DNA of 64,000 bases from Denitrificimonas caeni DSM 24390 (GTDB lineage Bacteria; Pseudomonadota; Gammaproteobacteria; Pseudomonadales; Pseudomonadaceae), in contig NZ_ATXQ01000008.1 of NCBI RefSeq assembly GCF_000421765.1, positions 94,326-158,325 on the forward strand, read 5' to 3'. The notes below the pieces were generated by a model, which ran no database searches, was not told the DNA's origin, and saw nothing but the letters and a program-made list of their open reading frames with translations. The position numbers and the translations under genes were made by a program. How positions within the stretch are numbered: position 1 is the stretch's first letter; each line of letters begins with the position of its first letter. Positions 7,178 through 18,129 of the stretch are shown here, in pieces.

Positions 7178-9643
7178 TTAGATCTGCTCATCATCGTCAT
7201 CGGTGACTTGACGAATCGACAAGCGAATCTCCGCCGGAAGTACGCGTTTGGCTGCATTTTCTGCTAATGCGCCAAGCTTGTCGTGGTAACTGAGTTTACC
7301 TTCTGCATTGGCCTGCACTACACCCTCATTGATGAGGGTCTGAATAAAGTGACGGAATAAGCTTTTATCAAAAAACTCAGGTGCATTGAGCCCATGCAGG
7401 ATTGATAAACGCTGCGCCATAACGGTGCATAGCGCTTCCAGTTGCTGCGCATCCAGAGCGTTTTGGCCTTTATTGAGTAACAAAGCAATGGCCATATAAA
7501 AGCGCTGTAAGGTTTGTAGCAGCGTGCGCGACAGCAGGCTAAGCAAAACATAATGCTGCGAACTGGGTGCAGGACGCTGGTAGGTTTCACCATCGCGCTG
7601 CAATAAGCCATGCTCAACAAAGCTGGCCAGCCATTGATCAATCACTGCATCCAGTTCGTCCAGCGACCAATGGGTAAATAGTTCGGCTTGTAAATAGGGG
7701 TAGAGCGCGCGGGCCAGTGCAATAATTTGGTTGCGCGTCATCCGCGCATTGCTATGGAAAAAGCTGGCTAATAACGCTGGCAGGGCAAATACATGCAAAA
7801 CATTATTGCGGTAGTAGGTCATCAGTACCGCATTGTGTTCATCTAAATAGTAGATGCGTCCCAGCGCGTCTTTTTGCTCGCTGATCAACTGCATATCACG
7901 CACATAGTGGGTGATGCTGACGCCATCGCCTTCAGGTAAGGAAGTATAAGCGGAATAGGGCACGCTGCGCAGCAATGACAAATACAGGTTAATCACCCGC
8001 GCCAAGGCGTTTTCATCCAAGGCTAAACGCTGAGTTGACAGCAGTGCTGAGGCAACCAGATTGACTGGGTTGATGGCTGCTGCGGCATTGATGTGCTGGG
8101 CGATGCGCGTGGCCAACTGCTGCGCCGCAGGGCCTACTGATGCAGGGTTTTCATGAGTGATTTCTTGCTGCCAATTGGGCTGTTGTTGGTTCATGAACTC
8201 AGTCAGTTTTAACGGTTGCCCAAAATTCACCGACACATGGCCAAAACGCTGTTTACGAATGGCAGCAATCACGCGAAACACATCGAAAAAGGATTCTTTT
8301 TTCTTGCTGGCGCCACGCAGCTCGCCCAGGTAAGTACGGCCTTCAAGGACCCGCTCATAACCGATGTACACCGGCACAAAAACGATGGGTAAGCGTTGCG
8401 AGCGCAGAAAACTATTTAAAGTGATGGCGAGCATGCCGGTTTTGGGTTGTAAGGTGCGTCCTGTGCGTGAGCGACCGCCTTCAACAAAGTATTCAACCGG
8501 AAAGCCTTTAGTGAATAAGGTGTGCAGGTATTCGTTAAAGACGCTGGCGTACAGTGGATTGCCACGGAAGGTGCGGCGCATAAAAAACGCACCGCCACGA
8601 CGTAATAAACCACCAATAACCGGCATATTGAGATTAATGCCGGCGGCAATGTGCGGCGGTGTTAAACCATTGGTAAATAGCAAGTAAGACATCAGCAAGT
8701 AGTCAATGTGGCTACGATGGCAGGGCACATAAATAATTTCGTGGCCGTGGGCAATCTCACGTACGCCATCAAGATTATTGACCTTGATGCCATCATAAAA
8801 TTTATTCCAAAACCAACTCAGCACCAACTCTAAAAAACGAATCGCGGTGTAAGCGTAGTCTGAAGCAATCTCGTTACCGTATTTAAGCGCACGCTGTTGG
8901 GCTTTTTCGATGCTGATGCCATCACGCTCAGCTTCTTCAATAATACGTTGGTGCACCTGTGGTTCATGGATGAGCGCTTTGACCAAGTTGCGCCGGTGTG
9001 AAAGGTCTGGACCAATGACCGCCGCTTTACTATTGCGAAAGTGTACGCGCAGCAAGCGGTGCAACATGCGCTGAGTGCGTTCCTCACCTTTGCCTTGTGC
9101 GACTAGTTCGGCCAGTTGAATCGGCGCAGAAAACTGTACGCGGGTTTTATGGCCGAGGATGAGTACCTGAAATAAGCGTCGTAAGCGCCCGGTGACTGCC
9201 CAGCTATCCGCCAGTAGCAATTTCCACGGGCTGGTTTCTCGGTCCGGCGATTGCCCCCAGAATACGGTGACCGGCACGACTTGCACATTGCTGATCTGCC
9301 CTGATTCAACCGCTTGCACCAGTTTTTTTAATGTGGGTGCAATGTGCTGGGTGGTTTTTCGTCCAGCCCAGTCTGGCTCAAGGCGCAGATAGAAAAAGCT
9401 GGCTAACTGCTCTAAAGACGGTTCATTGATGTGCGCAATTGGGCGATTGAGGCCTGCTTTACGACACTCATTGTCGAGTACCACGAGATCGCTGATGGAG
9501 GGTTTCTGCAGGACATAGACCTGCGGCACGTCGCTGCGCAAACTAAGGAAGACGCTGCTGTCGATGGTTTCTGAGCGCACCCATAGCAGTAACAAGCGGC
9601 GTAAGACAGAAAAATACAAGCGACGAATCGATGAAAAACTCAT
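7178..9643 (-). CDS. plsB: Glycerol-3-phosphate 1-O-acyltransferase PlsB
   Basis: The protein has 821 residues from ATG 9643; a TTG seven codons upstream is possible but less likely. It acylates glycerol-3-phosphate at the sn-1 position from acyl-ACP or acyl-CoA at the inner membrane, the first step of phospholipid synthesis. The HX4D catalytic motif is CHRSHIDYL near residue 305. Other acyltransferase blocks are visible: [21 protein letters not shown] and [10 protein letters not shown]. The size matches the family. It sits upstream of, and divergent from, a Gld-like ABC operon, the same neighbourhood as in P. aeruginosa. Confidence 0.96.
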   Translation of the reverse strand: MSFSSIRRLYFSVLRRLLLLWVRSETIDSSVFLSLRSDVPQVYVLQKPSISDLVVLDNECRKAGLNRPIAHINEPSLEQLASFFYLRLEPDWAGRKTTQHIAPTLKKLVQAVESGQISNVQVVPVTVFWGQSPDRETSPWKLLLADSWAVTGRLRRLFQVLILGHKTRVQFSAPIQLAELVAQGKGEERTQRMLHRLLRVHFRNSKAAVIGPDLSHRRNLVKALIHEPQVHQRIIEEAERDGISIEKAQQRALKYGNEIASDYAYTAIRFLELVLSWFWNKFYDGIKVNNLDGVREIAHGHEIIYVPCHRSHIDYLLMSYLLFTNGLTPPHIAAGINLNMPVIGGLLRRGGAFFMRRTFRGNPLYASVFNEYLHTLFTKGFPVEYFVEGGRSRTGRTLQPKTGMLAITLNSFLRSQRLPIVFVPVYIGYERVLEGRTYLGELRGASKKKESFFDVFRVIAAIRKQRFGHVSVNFGQPLKLTEFMNQQQPNWQQEITHENPASVGPAAQQLATRIAQHINAAAAINPVNLVASALLSTQRLALDENALARVINLYLSLLRSVPYSAYTSLPEGDGVSITHYVRDMQLISEQKDALGRIYYLDEHNAVLMTYYRNNVLHVFALPALLASFFHSNARMTRNQIIALARALYPYLQAELFTHWSLDELDAVIDQWLASFVEHGLLQRDGETYQRPAPSSQHYVLLSLLSRTLLQTLQRFYMAIALLLNKGQNALDAQQLEALCTVMAQRLSILHGLNAPEFFDKSLFRHFIQTLINEGVVQANAEGKLSYHDKLGALAENAAKRVLPAEIRLSIRQVTDDDDEQI

Positions 9644-9921
9644 AAACAATGGATCCCAGATCAAGAGCAGTTGTGTGTAATAAAATAAAAGTTATTAAAA
9701 AATATTTCTTCAAAGCAATGACAAGATTACGCTTTTTACGCCAATTTAACCGCTAAAAATAGACACACTGCAGTCATAAAGCGACAAATCTCATTTTAAT
9801 CCTTAGCTTGACTGCTATGCTCTTTCTTTTTTCAATATGCAGTGGCACAGTTCTGCAGTTTTCTTTAACCGCTTTATATTAAGGCGGTAAACCCGTAGTG
9901 ATAGTTGGATAGGGTGGAGTA

Positions 9922-10845
9922 ATGATCAAAGTAACGCACTTAACGAAACGCTTTGTGCAGCAGGTGGCGGTGGATGACCTGTCATTTACCATTGAGCCCG
10001 GTGAAGTGGTTGGTTTTTTAGGCCCCAATGGTGCGGGTAAATCAACCACGATGAAAATGCTCACAGGCTTTTTACAGCCTTGCGAGGGCAATGTCAGTAT
10101 TTGTGGTTTTGATATTGGCAAGCAAACCCTGCAAGCGCAGCGTCTGATCGGTTATTTACCAGAAGGCGCGCCGTGCTATGGCGATATGAGTGTCGGTGAT
10201 TTTCTCAGTTTTATTGGCCAGGTTCGCGGCTATCGCGGCAAAGAACTCAAGCAGCGGGTGGCGCGCGCCATTGCTTTGGTTGAGTTAGAGCGCGTGGTTG
10301 AGCAAAACATTGATACCTTGTCCAAAGGTTTCAAACGTCGTGTTGGTTTGGCTCAAGCGGTAATGCATGACCCTAAAGTGTTGATTCTGGATGAGCCCAC
10401 CGATGGTCTCGACCCCAATCAAAAGCATCAAGTGCGTAAGCTGATTAAAAGCTTGGCAGTGGATCGCATTGTCATTATTTCTACGCATATTTTAGAAGAA
10501 GTCAGCGCGCTTTGTACTCGTGCGATGGTGATCAGCCACGGTCGTTTGCTGATTGATGAAACGCCGTACGCGTTACAAAGTCGCTCACGTTATCACCAGG
10601 CTGTGACCATCCTTGCTGAACAGCCGTTGGATCGACAGCTATTACAAGCGCTGCCTGGCGTGATGGCTCTTGAAGATAACCCGCTGGACGGCAGCATCAC
10701 TTTATTAGCTAAGCCTGGCGAAGTGATTTTTCCTGCAGTGAACCAATTGATTCACGCCCAAGGCTGGCAAGTACGTGAACTGGAAGTGGAACGTGGTCGC
10801 TTAGATGAAGTGTTCCGCAGTTTGACCCGTGGAGATGCAGCATGA
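9922..10845 (+). CDS. ABC transporter ATP-binding protein (GldA-like)
   Basis: The protein has 307 residues. It has Walker A GPNGAGKST at about 35-43, signature LSKGFKRRVGLAQA in place of the usual LSGGQ, Walker B VLILDEPTDGLDP, and the switch His in ISTHILEE. The C-terminal extension of about 90 residues is seen in GldA/NatA-type ATPases. It overlaps the permease start by 4 bp (ATGA), so the pair is co-translated. With the permease and the GldG-like protein it should form one inner-membrane complex. The substrate is unknown; the family resembles gliding-motility GldAFG but is widespread in non-gliding bacteria. Confidence 0.92.
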   Translation: MIKVTHLTKRFVQQVAVDDLSFTIEPGEVVGFLGPNGAGKSTTMKMLTGFLQPCEGNVSICGFDIGKQTLQAQRLIGYLPEGAPCYGDMSVGDFLSFIGQVRGYRGKELKQRVARAIALVELERVVEQNIDTLSKGFKRRVGLAQAVMHDPKVLILDEPTDGLDPNQKHQVRKLIKSLAVDRIVIISTHILEEVSALCTRAMVISHGRLLIDETPYALQSRSRYHQAVTILAEQPLDRQLLQALPGVMALEDNPLDGSITLLAKPGEVIFPAVNQLIHAQGWQVRELEVERGRLDEVFRSLTRGDAA

Positions 10846-11576
10846 AGCAGCTACCGATTATTTTTAAACGAGAATTTACCAGCTTTTTTGCCACACCTTT
10901 GGCCTATGTGTTTTTGCTGATTTTCCTCGTGCTATCGAGCGTATTTACTTTTTATCTGAGTGGTTTTTATGAGAGTGGGCAGGCCAATCTCAATCCGTTT
11001 TTTAATTTTCACCCGTGGTTGTACCTGTTTTTAGTGCCCGCGCTGGCCATGCGGATGTGGGCTGAAGAGCGTAAAAGCGGCACCATTGAGCTGTTGATGA
11101 CCTTGCCAATTACCCGCTTTGAAAGCGTGGTGGGAAAGTTCTTGGCGGCGTGGGTGTTTGCCGGCATCGCTTTGTTGCTGACCTTTCCCATGGTGCTGAC
11201 GGTCAATTATCTGGGTGATCCTGATAATGGCGCGATTTTGACCGGATATTTGGGCAGTTGGTTGTTGGTGGGTGCTTACTTGTCGGTCGGCTCCTGTATG
11301 TCGGCCTTGGCAAAAAACCAAGTGATTGCCTTTATCTTAACTGTGAGTTTGTGCTTTCTCTTTGTGGTGAGTGGTTTCTCGCTGGTTTTAGATGTATTTA
11401 ATGGCTGGGCACCGCAGTGGTTGCTCGATGTTGTTGCATCCTTTAGTTTTTTAACGCGCTTCCAAGCGATCAGTAAAGGAGTAATTGATGTGCGTGATCT
11501 TCTTTATTTCTTAAGCTTTATTACGGCTTGGCTGATGGCCACTGCGGTCGTGATTGATTTGAAGAAGGCGGACTAA
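10842..11576 (+). CDS. ABC transporter permease (GldF-like)
   Basis: The protein has 244 residues with about six transmembrane helices. The segment MRMWAEERKSGTIELLMTLP is the conserved cytoplasmic coupling region of ABC-2/GldF permeases. It follows the ATPase with a 4-bp overlap and precedes the GldG-like gene by two bases. The family forms the membrane channel of Gld-type ABC complexes; no substrate can be read from sequence. Confidence 0.9.
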   Translation: MKQLPIIFKREFTSFFATPLAYVFLLIFLVLSSVFTFYLSGFYESGQANLNPFFNFHPWLYLFLVPALAMRMWAEERKSGTIELLMTLPITRFESVVGKFLAAWVFAGIALLLTFPMVLTVNYLGDPDNGAILTGYLGSWLLVGAYLSVGSCMSALAKNQVIAFILTVSLCFLFVVSGFSLVLDVFNGWAPQWLLDVVASFSFLTRFQAISKGVIDVRDLLYFLSFITAWLMATAVVIDLKKAD

Positions 11577-11578
11577 AC

Positions 11579-13426
11579 ATGAGACGTTTAATGTATTCCA
11601 GTGTGGGCCTTGTCCTTATCGCTGTAGCCTTTGTTGGCTTCAACGTGCTGTCCAATGGTCTGTTTAAAAACACTCAACTCGATTTTACCGAGCAAAAACT
11701 GTACACCTTGTCGAATGGGACCAAACAGCTGCTCAGTGAGCTACAAGAGCCCATCAGTTTGCAGTACTTCTATTCTAATAAAGCCACGCGTGATGTACCC
11801 ATGTTGCGTAACTATGCCCAGCGCGTTGAAGAGCTGTTGGATGCTTATGTGCGCATGGCTGATGGCAAGTTACGTTTAGAAGTGATTGATCCGGAAGCTT
11901 TCTCTGAAGATGAAGACCGTGCTGCAGCGTTAGGTCTGCAAGCGGTGCCACTAGAGCAAGATGGTGCGCAGTTGTACTTTGGTTTAGCTGCAAAGAATAC
12001 TCAAGGCGATGAGCAGATCATTCCGTTTTTCGCTTTGGATCAAGAAGAACTTTTAGAGTATGAACTCAGCCGTTTGATCAGTAGTGTGGCACAAACCGAA
12101 CGCCCAGTGATTGGTGTGCTATCTGGGCTGCCGCTTAATGGCGGTTTTGATATGCAAGCAGGGCAGCCGCAGCCTGCTTGGACAATTCTTGAGGAAGTGC
12201 GTCAGCAGTTTGCCATTGAGAGTTTGAAGGATGATGTTGATCTGATTCCAGAACACATCCGCACGCTATTATTGGTCCACCCCAAACACCTTGGTGAAGC
12301 GACACGCTACGCCATTGACCAGTTTGTATTGGGCGGCGGTAAGCTTTTAGTCTTCGTTGATCCTTATAGCGAAGCGGATACCGGAACAGGGATGCCAGGT
12401 GAGTTGGCCGTTGATAAAACCTCAGACTTACCTGAGCTGTTCAAGGCTTGGGGCGTGCGCATGCTGCCTGATCAAGTGGTGGGCGATGGCGTCTATGCCA
12501 TGTCGGTTGGCGTAGGTGCGCAGCAGCGTGCAGTGCGTCACCCAGGTTGGCTTGCTCTGCCGAAAAAGGCCTTAGACAGCAGTGATGTGATCACGGCGCA
12601 ATTGAATGACATCACTTTAGCCACCGCCGGTATTTTACAGCCGCTGGAAAACGCAAAAACGCAATTTACCCCGTTATTGCACAGCTCTGAATATGCCATG
12701 CCCTTTAGTGCGCAGCGTTTTGCCATGCTGCAAAATCCTGAAGATTTATTGGCTGAGCTTGAGCCAACCGGTGAGCGCTATGTGCTGGCGGCGCGGATTA
12801 GTGGTCCGGCGACTACAGCCTTTGCGGATGGTATTGAAGGGCGTGAGAAAGGCTTACAAAGCGCTGAAAACATCAATGTGATTGTGGTGGCTGATACCGA
12901 TATGCTCAGTGATCGCATGTGGGTGCAGGTGCAAGATTTCTTTGGTCAGAGTTTGCCGCAGCCTTGGGCCGACAATGGCAGCTTTGCGATTAATGCTTTG
13001 GATAACTTGTCGGGCTCGGATGCATTAATTAGCATTCGTTCGCGCGGTAATTTTAATCGTCCCTTTACCGTGGTGGATAATTTACAGCGCAGTGCTCAAG
13101 AGCGTTTTCGTAAAAAAGAGCACGAGTTGCAAAGCCGTTTAGCCGCCACGGAAGAAAAACTCATTGCGCTACAGCAGGCCACTGACCCAGAGAAGAATCT
13201 GGAGTTAACCCCTGAGCAACAAGCCACTGTGCAGCAGTTCTTAGCTGAGAAGTTACAGCTGCGTAAAGAGTTGCGTGAAGTGCGCTACCAGCTCAATGCC
13301 GATATTGAGTCGTTAGGCACTAAGCTGAAGTTCTTTAATATTGGCGTGATGCCGATCTTGCTGACCTTTATGCTGATTATGTTTAGCCTAACGCGGCGTA
13401 TTCGTCGGATGCAGATTGCTGATTAA
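11579..13426 (+). CDS. GldG-like ABC-associated membrane protein
   Basis: The protein has 615 residues. An N-terminal membrane helix (residues about 8-28) is followed by a large periplasmic region (FTEQKLYTLSNGT, RDVPMLRNYAQRVEELLDAY) typical of the GldG/ABC-type uncharacterised family. A coiled coil spans about 500-575 (rich in Q, E, K and R), and a C-terminal helix (FNIGVMPILLTFMLIMFSLT) ends in a short basic tail. It is the third gene of the operon. In P. aeruginosa a DUF4340 gene normally follows; here the operon ends at a terminator instead. Confidence 0.88.
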   Translation: MRRLMYSSVGLVLIAVAFVGFNVLSNGLFKNTQLDFTEQKLYTLSNGTKQLLSELQEPISLQYFYSNKATRDVPMLRNYAQRVEELLDAYVRMADGKLRLEVIDPEAFSEDEDRAAALGLQAVPLEQDGAQLYFGLAAKNTQGDEQIIPFFALDQEELLEYELSRLISSVAQTERPVIGVLSGLPLNGGFDMQAGQPQPAWTILEEVRQQFAIESLKDDVDLIPEHIRTLLLVHPKHLGEATRYAIDQFVLGGGKLLVFVDPYSEADTGTGMPGELAVDKTSDLPELFKAWGVRMLPDQVVGDGVYAMSVGVGAQQRAVRHPGWLALPKKALDSSDVITAQLNDITLATAGILQPLENAKTQFTPLLHSSEYAMPFSAQRFAMLQNPEDLLAELEPTGERYVLAARISGPATTAFADGIEGREKGLQSAENINVIVVADTDMLSDRMWVQVQDFFGQSLPQPWADNGSFAINALDNLSGSDALISIRSRGNFNRPFTVVDNLQRSAQERFRKKEHELQSRLAATEEKLIALQQATDPEKNLELTPEQQATVQQFLAEKLQLRKELREVRYQLNADIESLGTKLKFFNIGVMPILLTFMLIMFSLTRRIRRMQIAD

Positions 13427-13441
13427 TTTTAGGCAGCGCAC

Positions 13442-13476
13442 AAAAAAGCCAGATCCTTAACGGAGTCTGGCTTTTT
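13442..13476. terminator. Terminator between convergent operons
   Basis: An aaaaaagccaga / tctggctttttt stem with an 11-base loop lies between the GldG-like stop and the chemoreceptor stop. The A and T tracts on both sides make it usable from either strand. Confidence 0.88.
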
Positions 13477-13490
13477 TAATTGCATATTTG

Positions 13491-15368
13491 TTAGATGCGG
13501 AAGCTATCAACCAACACTTTCAAGCGTGTCGCTTGTTGTTCGAGATCGTCGCACGCACGTAAAGTAGCTTGCAGGTTTTCAACCCCTTCTTGATTTAAGG
13601 TGTTGATTTCAGTGATATCCATATTGATTGATTCAACCACTGAGGTTTGTTCTTCAGTTGCAGTTGCCACAGATTGGTTCATACCATCAATCTCACCGAT
13701 CTGCTCGGTGACGATACCGAGACTCTCACCTGCTTGATTGGCGATAATAACGCTGTCTTCACTGTGGCGCTGACTTTCGGTCATAGTGGTCACTGCGTCA
13801 CGTGAGCCGACTTGCAACTCTTCAATCATTTGCTGAATTTCTTGTGCTGATGTTTGCGTGCGGTGCGCAAGATTACGTACTTCGTCAGCGACCACAGCAA
13901 AACCACGGCCTGCTTCGCCAGCGCGAGCCGCTTCAATGGCAGCGTTTAGAGCGAGTAAGTTCGTCTGCTGTGAGATGCTTTGAATCACTTCAAGGATCTG
14001 ACCAATATCTACTGTTTTACTATTCAATATTTCGATATTGCTGCACGAACCACGAATTTGCTCAGATAACGCGTTCATTGCTGTAATGGTTTTCCCCAGC
14101 ACTTGACGTCCATCTTCGGCTTTTAATCGAGCGGAAGAAGCGTAGTTTGATGCATCTGCGGCGTTGCGCGCAATTTCTTGGGTGGCTGCACCAAGTTCAT
14201 TAATCGCTGCGGCAACACTGTTAGTACGGCTGGCCTGCTCATCAGAGTTAAGCATTGAGGCGTTGGATGCGTTAACGACCAGTTTAGCCACCTCATTAAC
14301 CAATGCTGTAGCTGATGACACTTCACTTATGGAGCTATGAATGCGCTCAACAAATTGGTTGAAAGACGCCGCCAGTTGACCAATCTCATCATTTGATTCG
14401 ATCTGTAAACGCTTGGTTAAATCACCTTCGCCACGTGCGATATCTTGCATCGCACGACCAGTAGTATGCAGCGGCTGCATAAGAATGCGGATGAGCATAC
14501 CGAGTAAGGCAATAATTATTCCAACTGCAATGATTGTTGCAATGATAGCGGATGTACGAAAATCGCTGAGCATTTCATAGGCTTGATCTTTATCGACGGC
14601 TAAGCCGACATACCATTTCACTGAAGGAAGACCTTCAATAGGAGCGAAAGTAAGTATTTGTGTAGCGCCGTTAAGTGTTGCTTCACTAAAGGAGTTGTTA
14701 ATTGTAGGTGTGTTTTGTGGATAGAGCTCTTTAATGGACTTGTTGACTGCACTTTTGTCCGGGTGGACCAAAATCTTGCCATCTGAACTGACTAGAAATG
14801 CATAGCCCATACCGTCAATTTTTAAGTTGTCGAGTATCTGAGTTAAAACTTCAAGACTTAAATCACCGCCGACTACACCGATATTTTGTGCAGGAGTTGC
14901 AATCGTAACGACTAACTTGTTGATTGACACATCGAGATAAGGCTCTGTCAGAGTTGAGGTGTTTGCACTGCTTGCCGCTGTATACCAAGGACGGCTGCGA
15001 GGATCATAATCATCTGGAATAGTATCTTTTGGACGCGAAATGAATTGTCCGTCACTTGTGCCTAAATAAGTGTATAAAAAAGTATTGGCTAGTGCTTTTT
15101 GTTCAATTAAGTTGACAACTTGTTGGTGCTCGCTGCCATTGACAATAGATTGAGCAGTGCTCTCTAGTAACAAAATGCGACCTGATAGCCAGTGCTCAAT
15201 ATTGCTGGACGCTAAACCTCCAATTTCATGCAGGTAGTTTTCTAGATCTTCTTTAATTGCATTGCGTTGCAAATAGTCGTTATACAAAGCAAACAAAGAG
15301 AAAGCAGCTAGCACCACGAGAGAAGCTGCCAGAAGAATTTTGTGGCTGAATTTCATGTTTTTTATCAT
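13491..15368 (-). CDS. Methyl-accepting chemotaxis protein with dCache_1 sensor
   Basis: The protein has 625 residues. ATG 15368 has GGAAG eight bases upstream; the in-frame extension to 15446 lacks support. Its parts are a transmembrane helix, a periplasmic double-Cache domain (about 40-290), a second helix, HAMP, and a signalling domain whose hairpin tip contains [20 protein letters not shown]. The sensor segment YDPRSRPWY ... LTEPYLD ... GGDLSLE resembles the amino-acid-binding dCache motif of PctA-type receptors, so an amino acid ligand is a fair inference. The terminator at 13442 lies downstream. It forms a monocistronic unit. Confidence 0.92.
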   Translation of the reverse strand: MIKNMKFSHKILLAASLVVLAAFSLFALYNDYLQRNAIKEDLENYLHEIGGLASSNIEHWLSGRILLLESTAQSIVNGSEHQQVVNLIEQKALANTFLYTYLGTSDGQFISRPKDTIPDDYDPRSRPWYTAASSANTSTLTEPYLDVSINKLVVTIATPAQNIGVVGGDLSLEVLTQILDNLKIDGMGYAFLVSSDGKILVHPDKSAVNKSIKELYPQNTPTINNSFSEATLNGATQILTFAPIEGLPSVKWYVGLAVDKDQAYEMLSDFRTSAIIATIIAVGIIIALLGMLIRILMQPLHTTGRAMQDIARGEGDLTKRLQIESNDEIGQLAASFNQFVERIHSSISEVSSATALVNEVAKLVVNASNASMLNSDEQASRTNSVAAAINELGAATQEIARNAADASNYASSARLKAEDGRQVLGKTITAMNALSEQIRGSCSNIEILNSKTVDIGQILEVIQSISQQTNLLALNAAIEAARAGEAGRGFAVVADEVRNLAHRTQTSAQEIQQMIEELQVGSRDAVTTMTESQRHSEDSVIIANQAGESLGIVTEQIGEIDGMNQSVATATEEQTSVVESINMDITEINTLNQEGVENLQATLRACDDLEQQATRLKVLVDSFRI

Positions 15369-15522
15369 TGCTAATGCTTCCAGTAAAATTAAACGGGGCA
15401 AGGTGCGCGCCAAGGTTAAATCAGTAGTGTTGTAAATTAAGGTCAAGTATTTAAACTATCGGCAAGAGCGCATAAGGCTTGAATTTGAAGTGATCGCTTC
15501 ACTGTGTAGATGCTTGTTAAAC

Positions 15523-15557
15523 CACTGTAAGCACATTAAGAAATAGTGCTTACAGTG
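15523..15557 (-). terminator. Hairpin after rhlB, possible terminator
   Basis: A perfect 12-bp stem (cactgtaagcac / gtgcttacagtg) with an 11-base loop lies 21 bases after the rhlB stop. It is not followed by a clear U-tract on the minus strand, so it could instead be an mRNA-stabilising hairpin. Confidence 0.5.
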
Positions 15558-15577
15558 TAGGGTCTGTGCATTAAAAA

Positions 15578-16993
15578 TTAGCGGCTTTTCGGTGGGTCCA
15601 CTAATAAGTCTTCAGTGGGTGTTTCGCACTGGATCTTATGACCCAGCAAAGCCTCAATGGGCGGCAGTGCATAAGAATCATCTTCACCGGCAAAGCTGAT
15701 GGACACACCTGTGGTGCCAGCGCGCCCCGTACGGCCAATGCGATGTACATAATCGTCTGGATCTTCTGGCAGGGTAAAGTTGACCACGTGGCTGATGTCG
15801 TCGACATGAATGCCACGACCGGCAACATCGGTGGCAACCAGTACACGTACGCGGCCAGCGCGGAAGTCTTCGAGCACTTTGATCCGTTTGTATTGTGCAA
15901 CATCACCGGACATCTGTGCCGCGCTGATGCCATCACGGGTGAGGCGCTCTTCAATGCGGCGCACTTCATCTTTACGATTAGCAAAGACGATGACGCGCGG
16001 CCAGTTATTATTCTTAATCAGGTTGTACAGCAGTTTGTACTTATCGCTACCAGCCACTGCAAAGACATGCTGTTCAACTGAATCATTGGCCACGTTTTCT
16101 GGCTCAATTTCAACAATCGCAGGGTCTGTGGTCCACTGTTTGGACAGGTTCATCACGTCTTCAGTGAAGGTCGCAGAGAACAGTAAGGTTTGACGTTCTT
16201 CTTTATGCGGTGTTTGGCGAATGATCTGCCGCACTTGCGGAATAAAGCCCATGTCCAGCATGCGGTCAGCTTCGTCTAGTACCAACACTTCAACCATATC
16301 GAGGTGTACTTCACCGCGCTGATTAAAGTCCAATAAGCGTCCAGGCGTGGCAACTAAAATATCGCAGTGACGTGATTCCAATAGCTTGCGTTGCTTATCA
16401 AAATCCATGCCACCCACAAAACTCATTACATTGAGGTTAGTGTATTTGGTCAGCGCGACCGCATCATTAGCAATCTGTACAACCAGTTCACGGGTTGGCG
16501 CGATAATCAGCGCACGTGGCTCACCCATGTAACGCTCATCGGGTGGGCGTGTCTGGGTGAGTTGGCTGATAATAGAAATTAGAAACGCAGCAGTTTTGCC
16601 AGTCCCCGTTTGCGCGCGGCCAATCGCATCTTTACCTGCGAGTGTATGGCCCAGTACTTGTGCTTGAATCGGTGTGCAGTAGGGGAAGCCTAAGTCTTGA
16701 ATAGCATGCATCAGCTCGGGTGCCAGGGCAAAGTCATGAAAGCGGGTTTTGCCTTCAGCTGGCTCGACAACGAAATCGCTGAGCGACCAAGGTTTTTGCG
16801 GCTCAGTGGGCCTAGCTGGGCGACTGCGTGGTTTTTTAGTTGCAGCTTTGCTCTCTGGGTTTTTTGGTTGCTGGGCTGCGGATGCTGCCTTCTCTGGCGT
16901 TGCTGTCACACTAGGAGGCGTATTAACAGTCTCAGTTGGCGCAGAAGTTGCTGGCGCATCTTTTTTAAAAATATTCTTAAGTGCTTTGAGCAC
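15578..16993 (-). CDS. rhlB: ATP-dependent RNA helicase RhlB (DEAD-box)
   Basis: The protein has 471 residues from a GTG start; the nearest ATG is out of frame. An N-terminal extension of about 75 residues, rich in Ala, Pro, Lys and Arg, precedes the helicase core. The motifs are all present: [11 protein letters not shown] (I), PTREL (Ia), TPGR (Ib), VLDEADRML (II), SAT (III), and [10 protein letters not shown] (VI). By family it unwinds structured RNA and works with RNase E in the degradosome. It is transcribed alone. Confidence 0.93.
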   Translation of the reverse strand: MLKALKNIFKKDAPATSAPTETVNTPPSVTATPEKAASAAQQPKNPESKAATKKPRSRPARPTEPQKPWSLSDFVVEPAEGKTRFHDFALAPELMHAIQDLGFPYCTPIQAQVLGHTLAGKDAIGRAQTGTGKTAAFLISIISQLTQTRPPDERYMGEPRALIIAPTRELVVQIANDAVALTKYTNLNVMSFVGGMDFDKQRKLLESRHCDILVATPGRLLDFNQRGEVHLDMVEVLVLDEADRMLDMGFIPQVRQIIRQTPHKEERQTLLFSATFTEDVMNLSKQWTTDPAIVEIEPENVANDSVEQHVFAVAGSDKYKLLYNLIKNNNWPRVIVFANRKDEVRRIEERLTRDGISAAQMSGDVAQYKRIKVLEDFRAGRVRVLVATDVAGRGIHVDDISHVVNFTLPEDPDDYVHRIGRTGRAGTTGVSISFAGEDDSYALPPIEALLGHKIQCETPTEDLLVDPPKSR

Positions 16994-17063
16994 GGCATTC
17001 TCTTATAAGTAGTCCATAAATTAGCAGTAGTGTAAGGCATAGCAGCACTTTGGAGAAACTGTT

Positions 17064-18014
17064 TCACGACGGATTGAAAACACAGGCTCGATTACGTCCT
17101 TGTTGTTTGGCTTGATAGAGCGCTATGTCGGCTTTATGTAGAAGACAGGTTAGTTCGTCTTCAGGGGAAAACTCTGCAACCCCTAGTGAAATAGTCACGC
17201 TAGGCAAGGGCGGCTGGCTGCTAGGTATATGGCTTAGTGTCGCGAGGCAGGACCTTAGGCGCTCAGCGACTTGCGAGGCTTCAAACAGTGATAAATTAGG
17301 CAGTAAAATGACAAACTCTTCGCCACCAAAGCGTGCAAGGCTGTCGTGCGGGCGTAGTTGCTCGCGTAACTGCTCAGAAATAAACTGCAGTACAGCGTCA
17401 CCGGCTAGATGGCCGTGTTGGTCGTTATAATCTTTAAAGTGGTCAACATCGAGCATAATCATGCACAGTGGCTGCTTGTTGTTAGTACTGTTTTGTCGCT
17501 CTCTTTGGAATGCATAGTCCAGCCAGCGGCGGTTAGGCAGCTTGGTTAAGCTATCAATGTGCGCATTGTGTTCACTGAAAACAAGAGAGTTGTTACCGGA
17601 ACGAATACGACCGCATAACGCAGTGAGCAAATTGTGTTGGATGACTGGCGTTATCGCATAAATTTGCGATAAATAACGACGGTGTAATCGCATCACCATG
17701 CTGGGTTGACTCGCTACGACAAGAGCACTGGGGTGTTGGTGATCAAGAAAACTCACTTCACCTGTATATTCACCGATATTAATAAAACCTACTGGCGGGG
17801 TATCAGTGGAGCTTAGATGCACGCTGAGTTGCCCTTCAATAATTAAATATAAATAATCATTGGGATGTTCTGGGGTGAGTAGTAAGCTGTCTTTTTCTAA
17901 AGGATGGCAACTGAAAAGCTCTAAAATTCTTTGCATTTTCTCAGCGTCAACCTGCTGGAATAGCGGGCAAGCGCTAAACAGCGATACCAAATGAGAAAAG
18001 CTAGGCGTCTTCAT
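17064..18014 (-). CDS. Cyclic-nucleotide-binding domain plus GGDEF diguanylate cyclase
   Basis: The protein has 316 residues. Residues about 12-130 form a CRP-like cNMP-binding domain (LFSCHPLEKDSLLLTPEHPN; GEYTGEVSFLDHQHPSALVV). Residues about 150-315 are a GGDEF domain with an intact active site, RFGGEEFVILLP, and the metal-binding LDVDHFKDYND. An RPHD inhibitory site sits five residues before GGEEF, so feedback inhibition by c-di-GMP is expected. No membrane segment is seen, so it should be a cytoplasmic c-di-GMP synthase gated by a small ligand; the ligand is not known. Confidence 0.9.
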   Translation of the reverse strand: MKTPSFSHLVSLFSACPLFQQVDAEKMQRILELFSCHPLEKDSLLLTPEHPNDYLYLIIEGQLSVHLSSTDTPPVGFINIGEYTGEVSFLDHQHPSALVVASQPSMVMRLHRRYLSQIYAITPVIQHNLLTALCGRIRSGNNSLVFSEHNAHIDSLTKLPNRRWLDYAFQRERQNSTNNKQPLCMIMLDVDHFKDYNDQHGHLAGDAVLQFISEQLREQLRPHDSLARFGGEEFVILLPNLSLFEASQVAERLRSCLATLSHIPSSQPPLPSVTISLGVAEFSPEDELTCLLHKADIALYQAKQQGRNRACVFNPS

Positions 18015-18129
18015 AACAAGGTCTCGTTAAAGTTTCCCTACCTTTTATCTATAGCACGGAGCTGCTTATTAGGCTATAGCTTGCAGAGCTGTTTGAAGAT
18101 TTAAATATATGATTAAAAGCTTATGTGTT

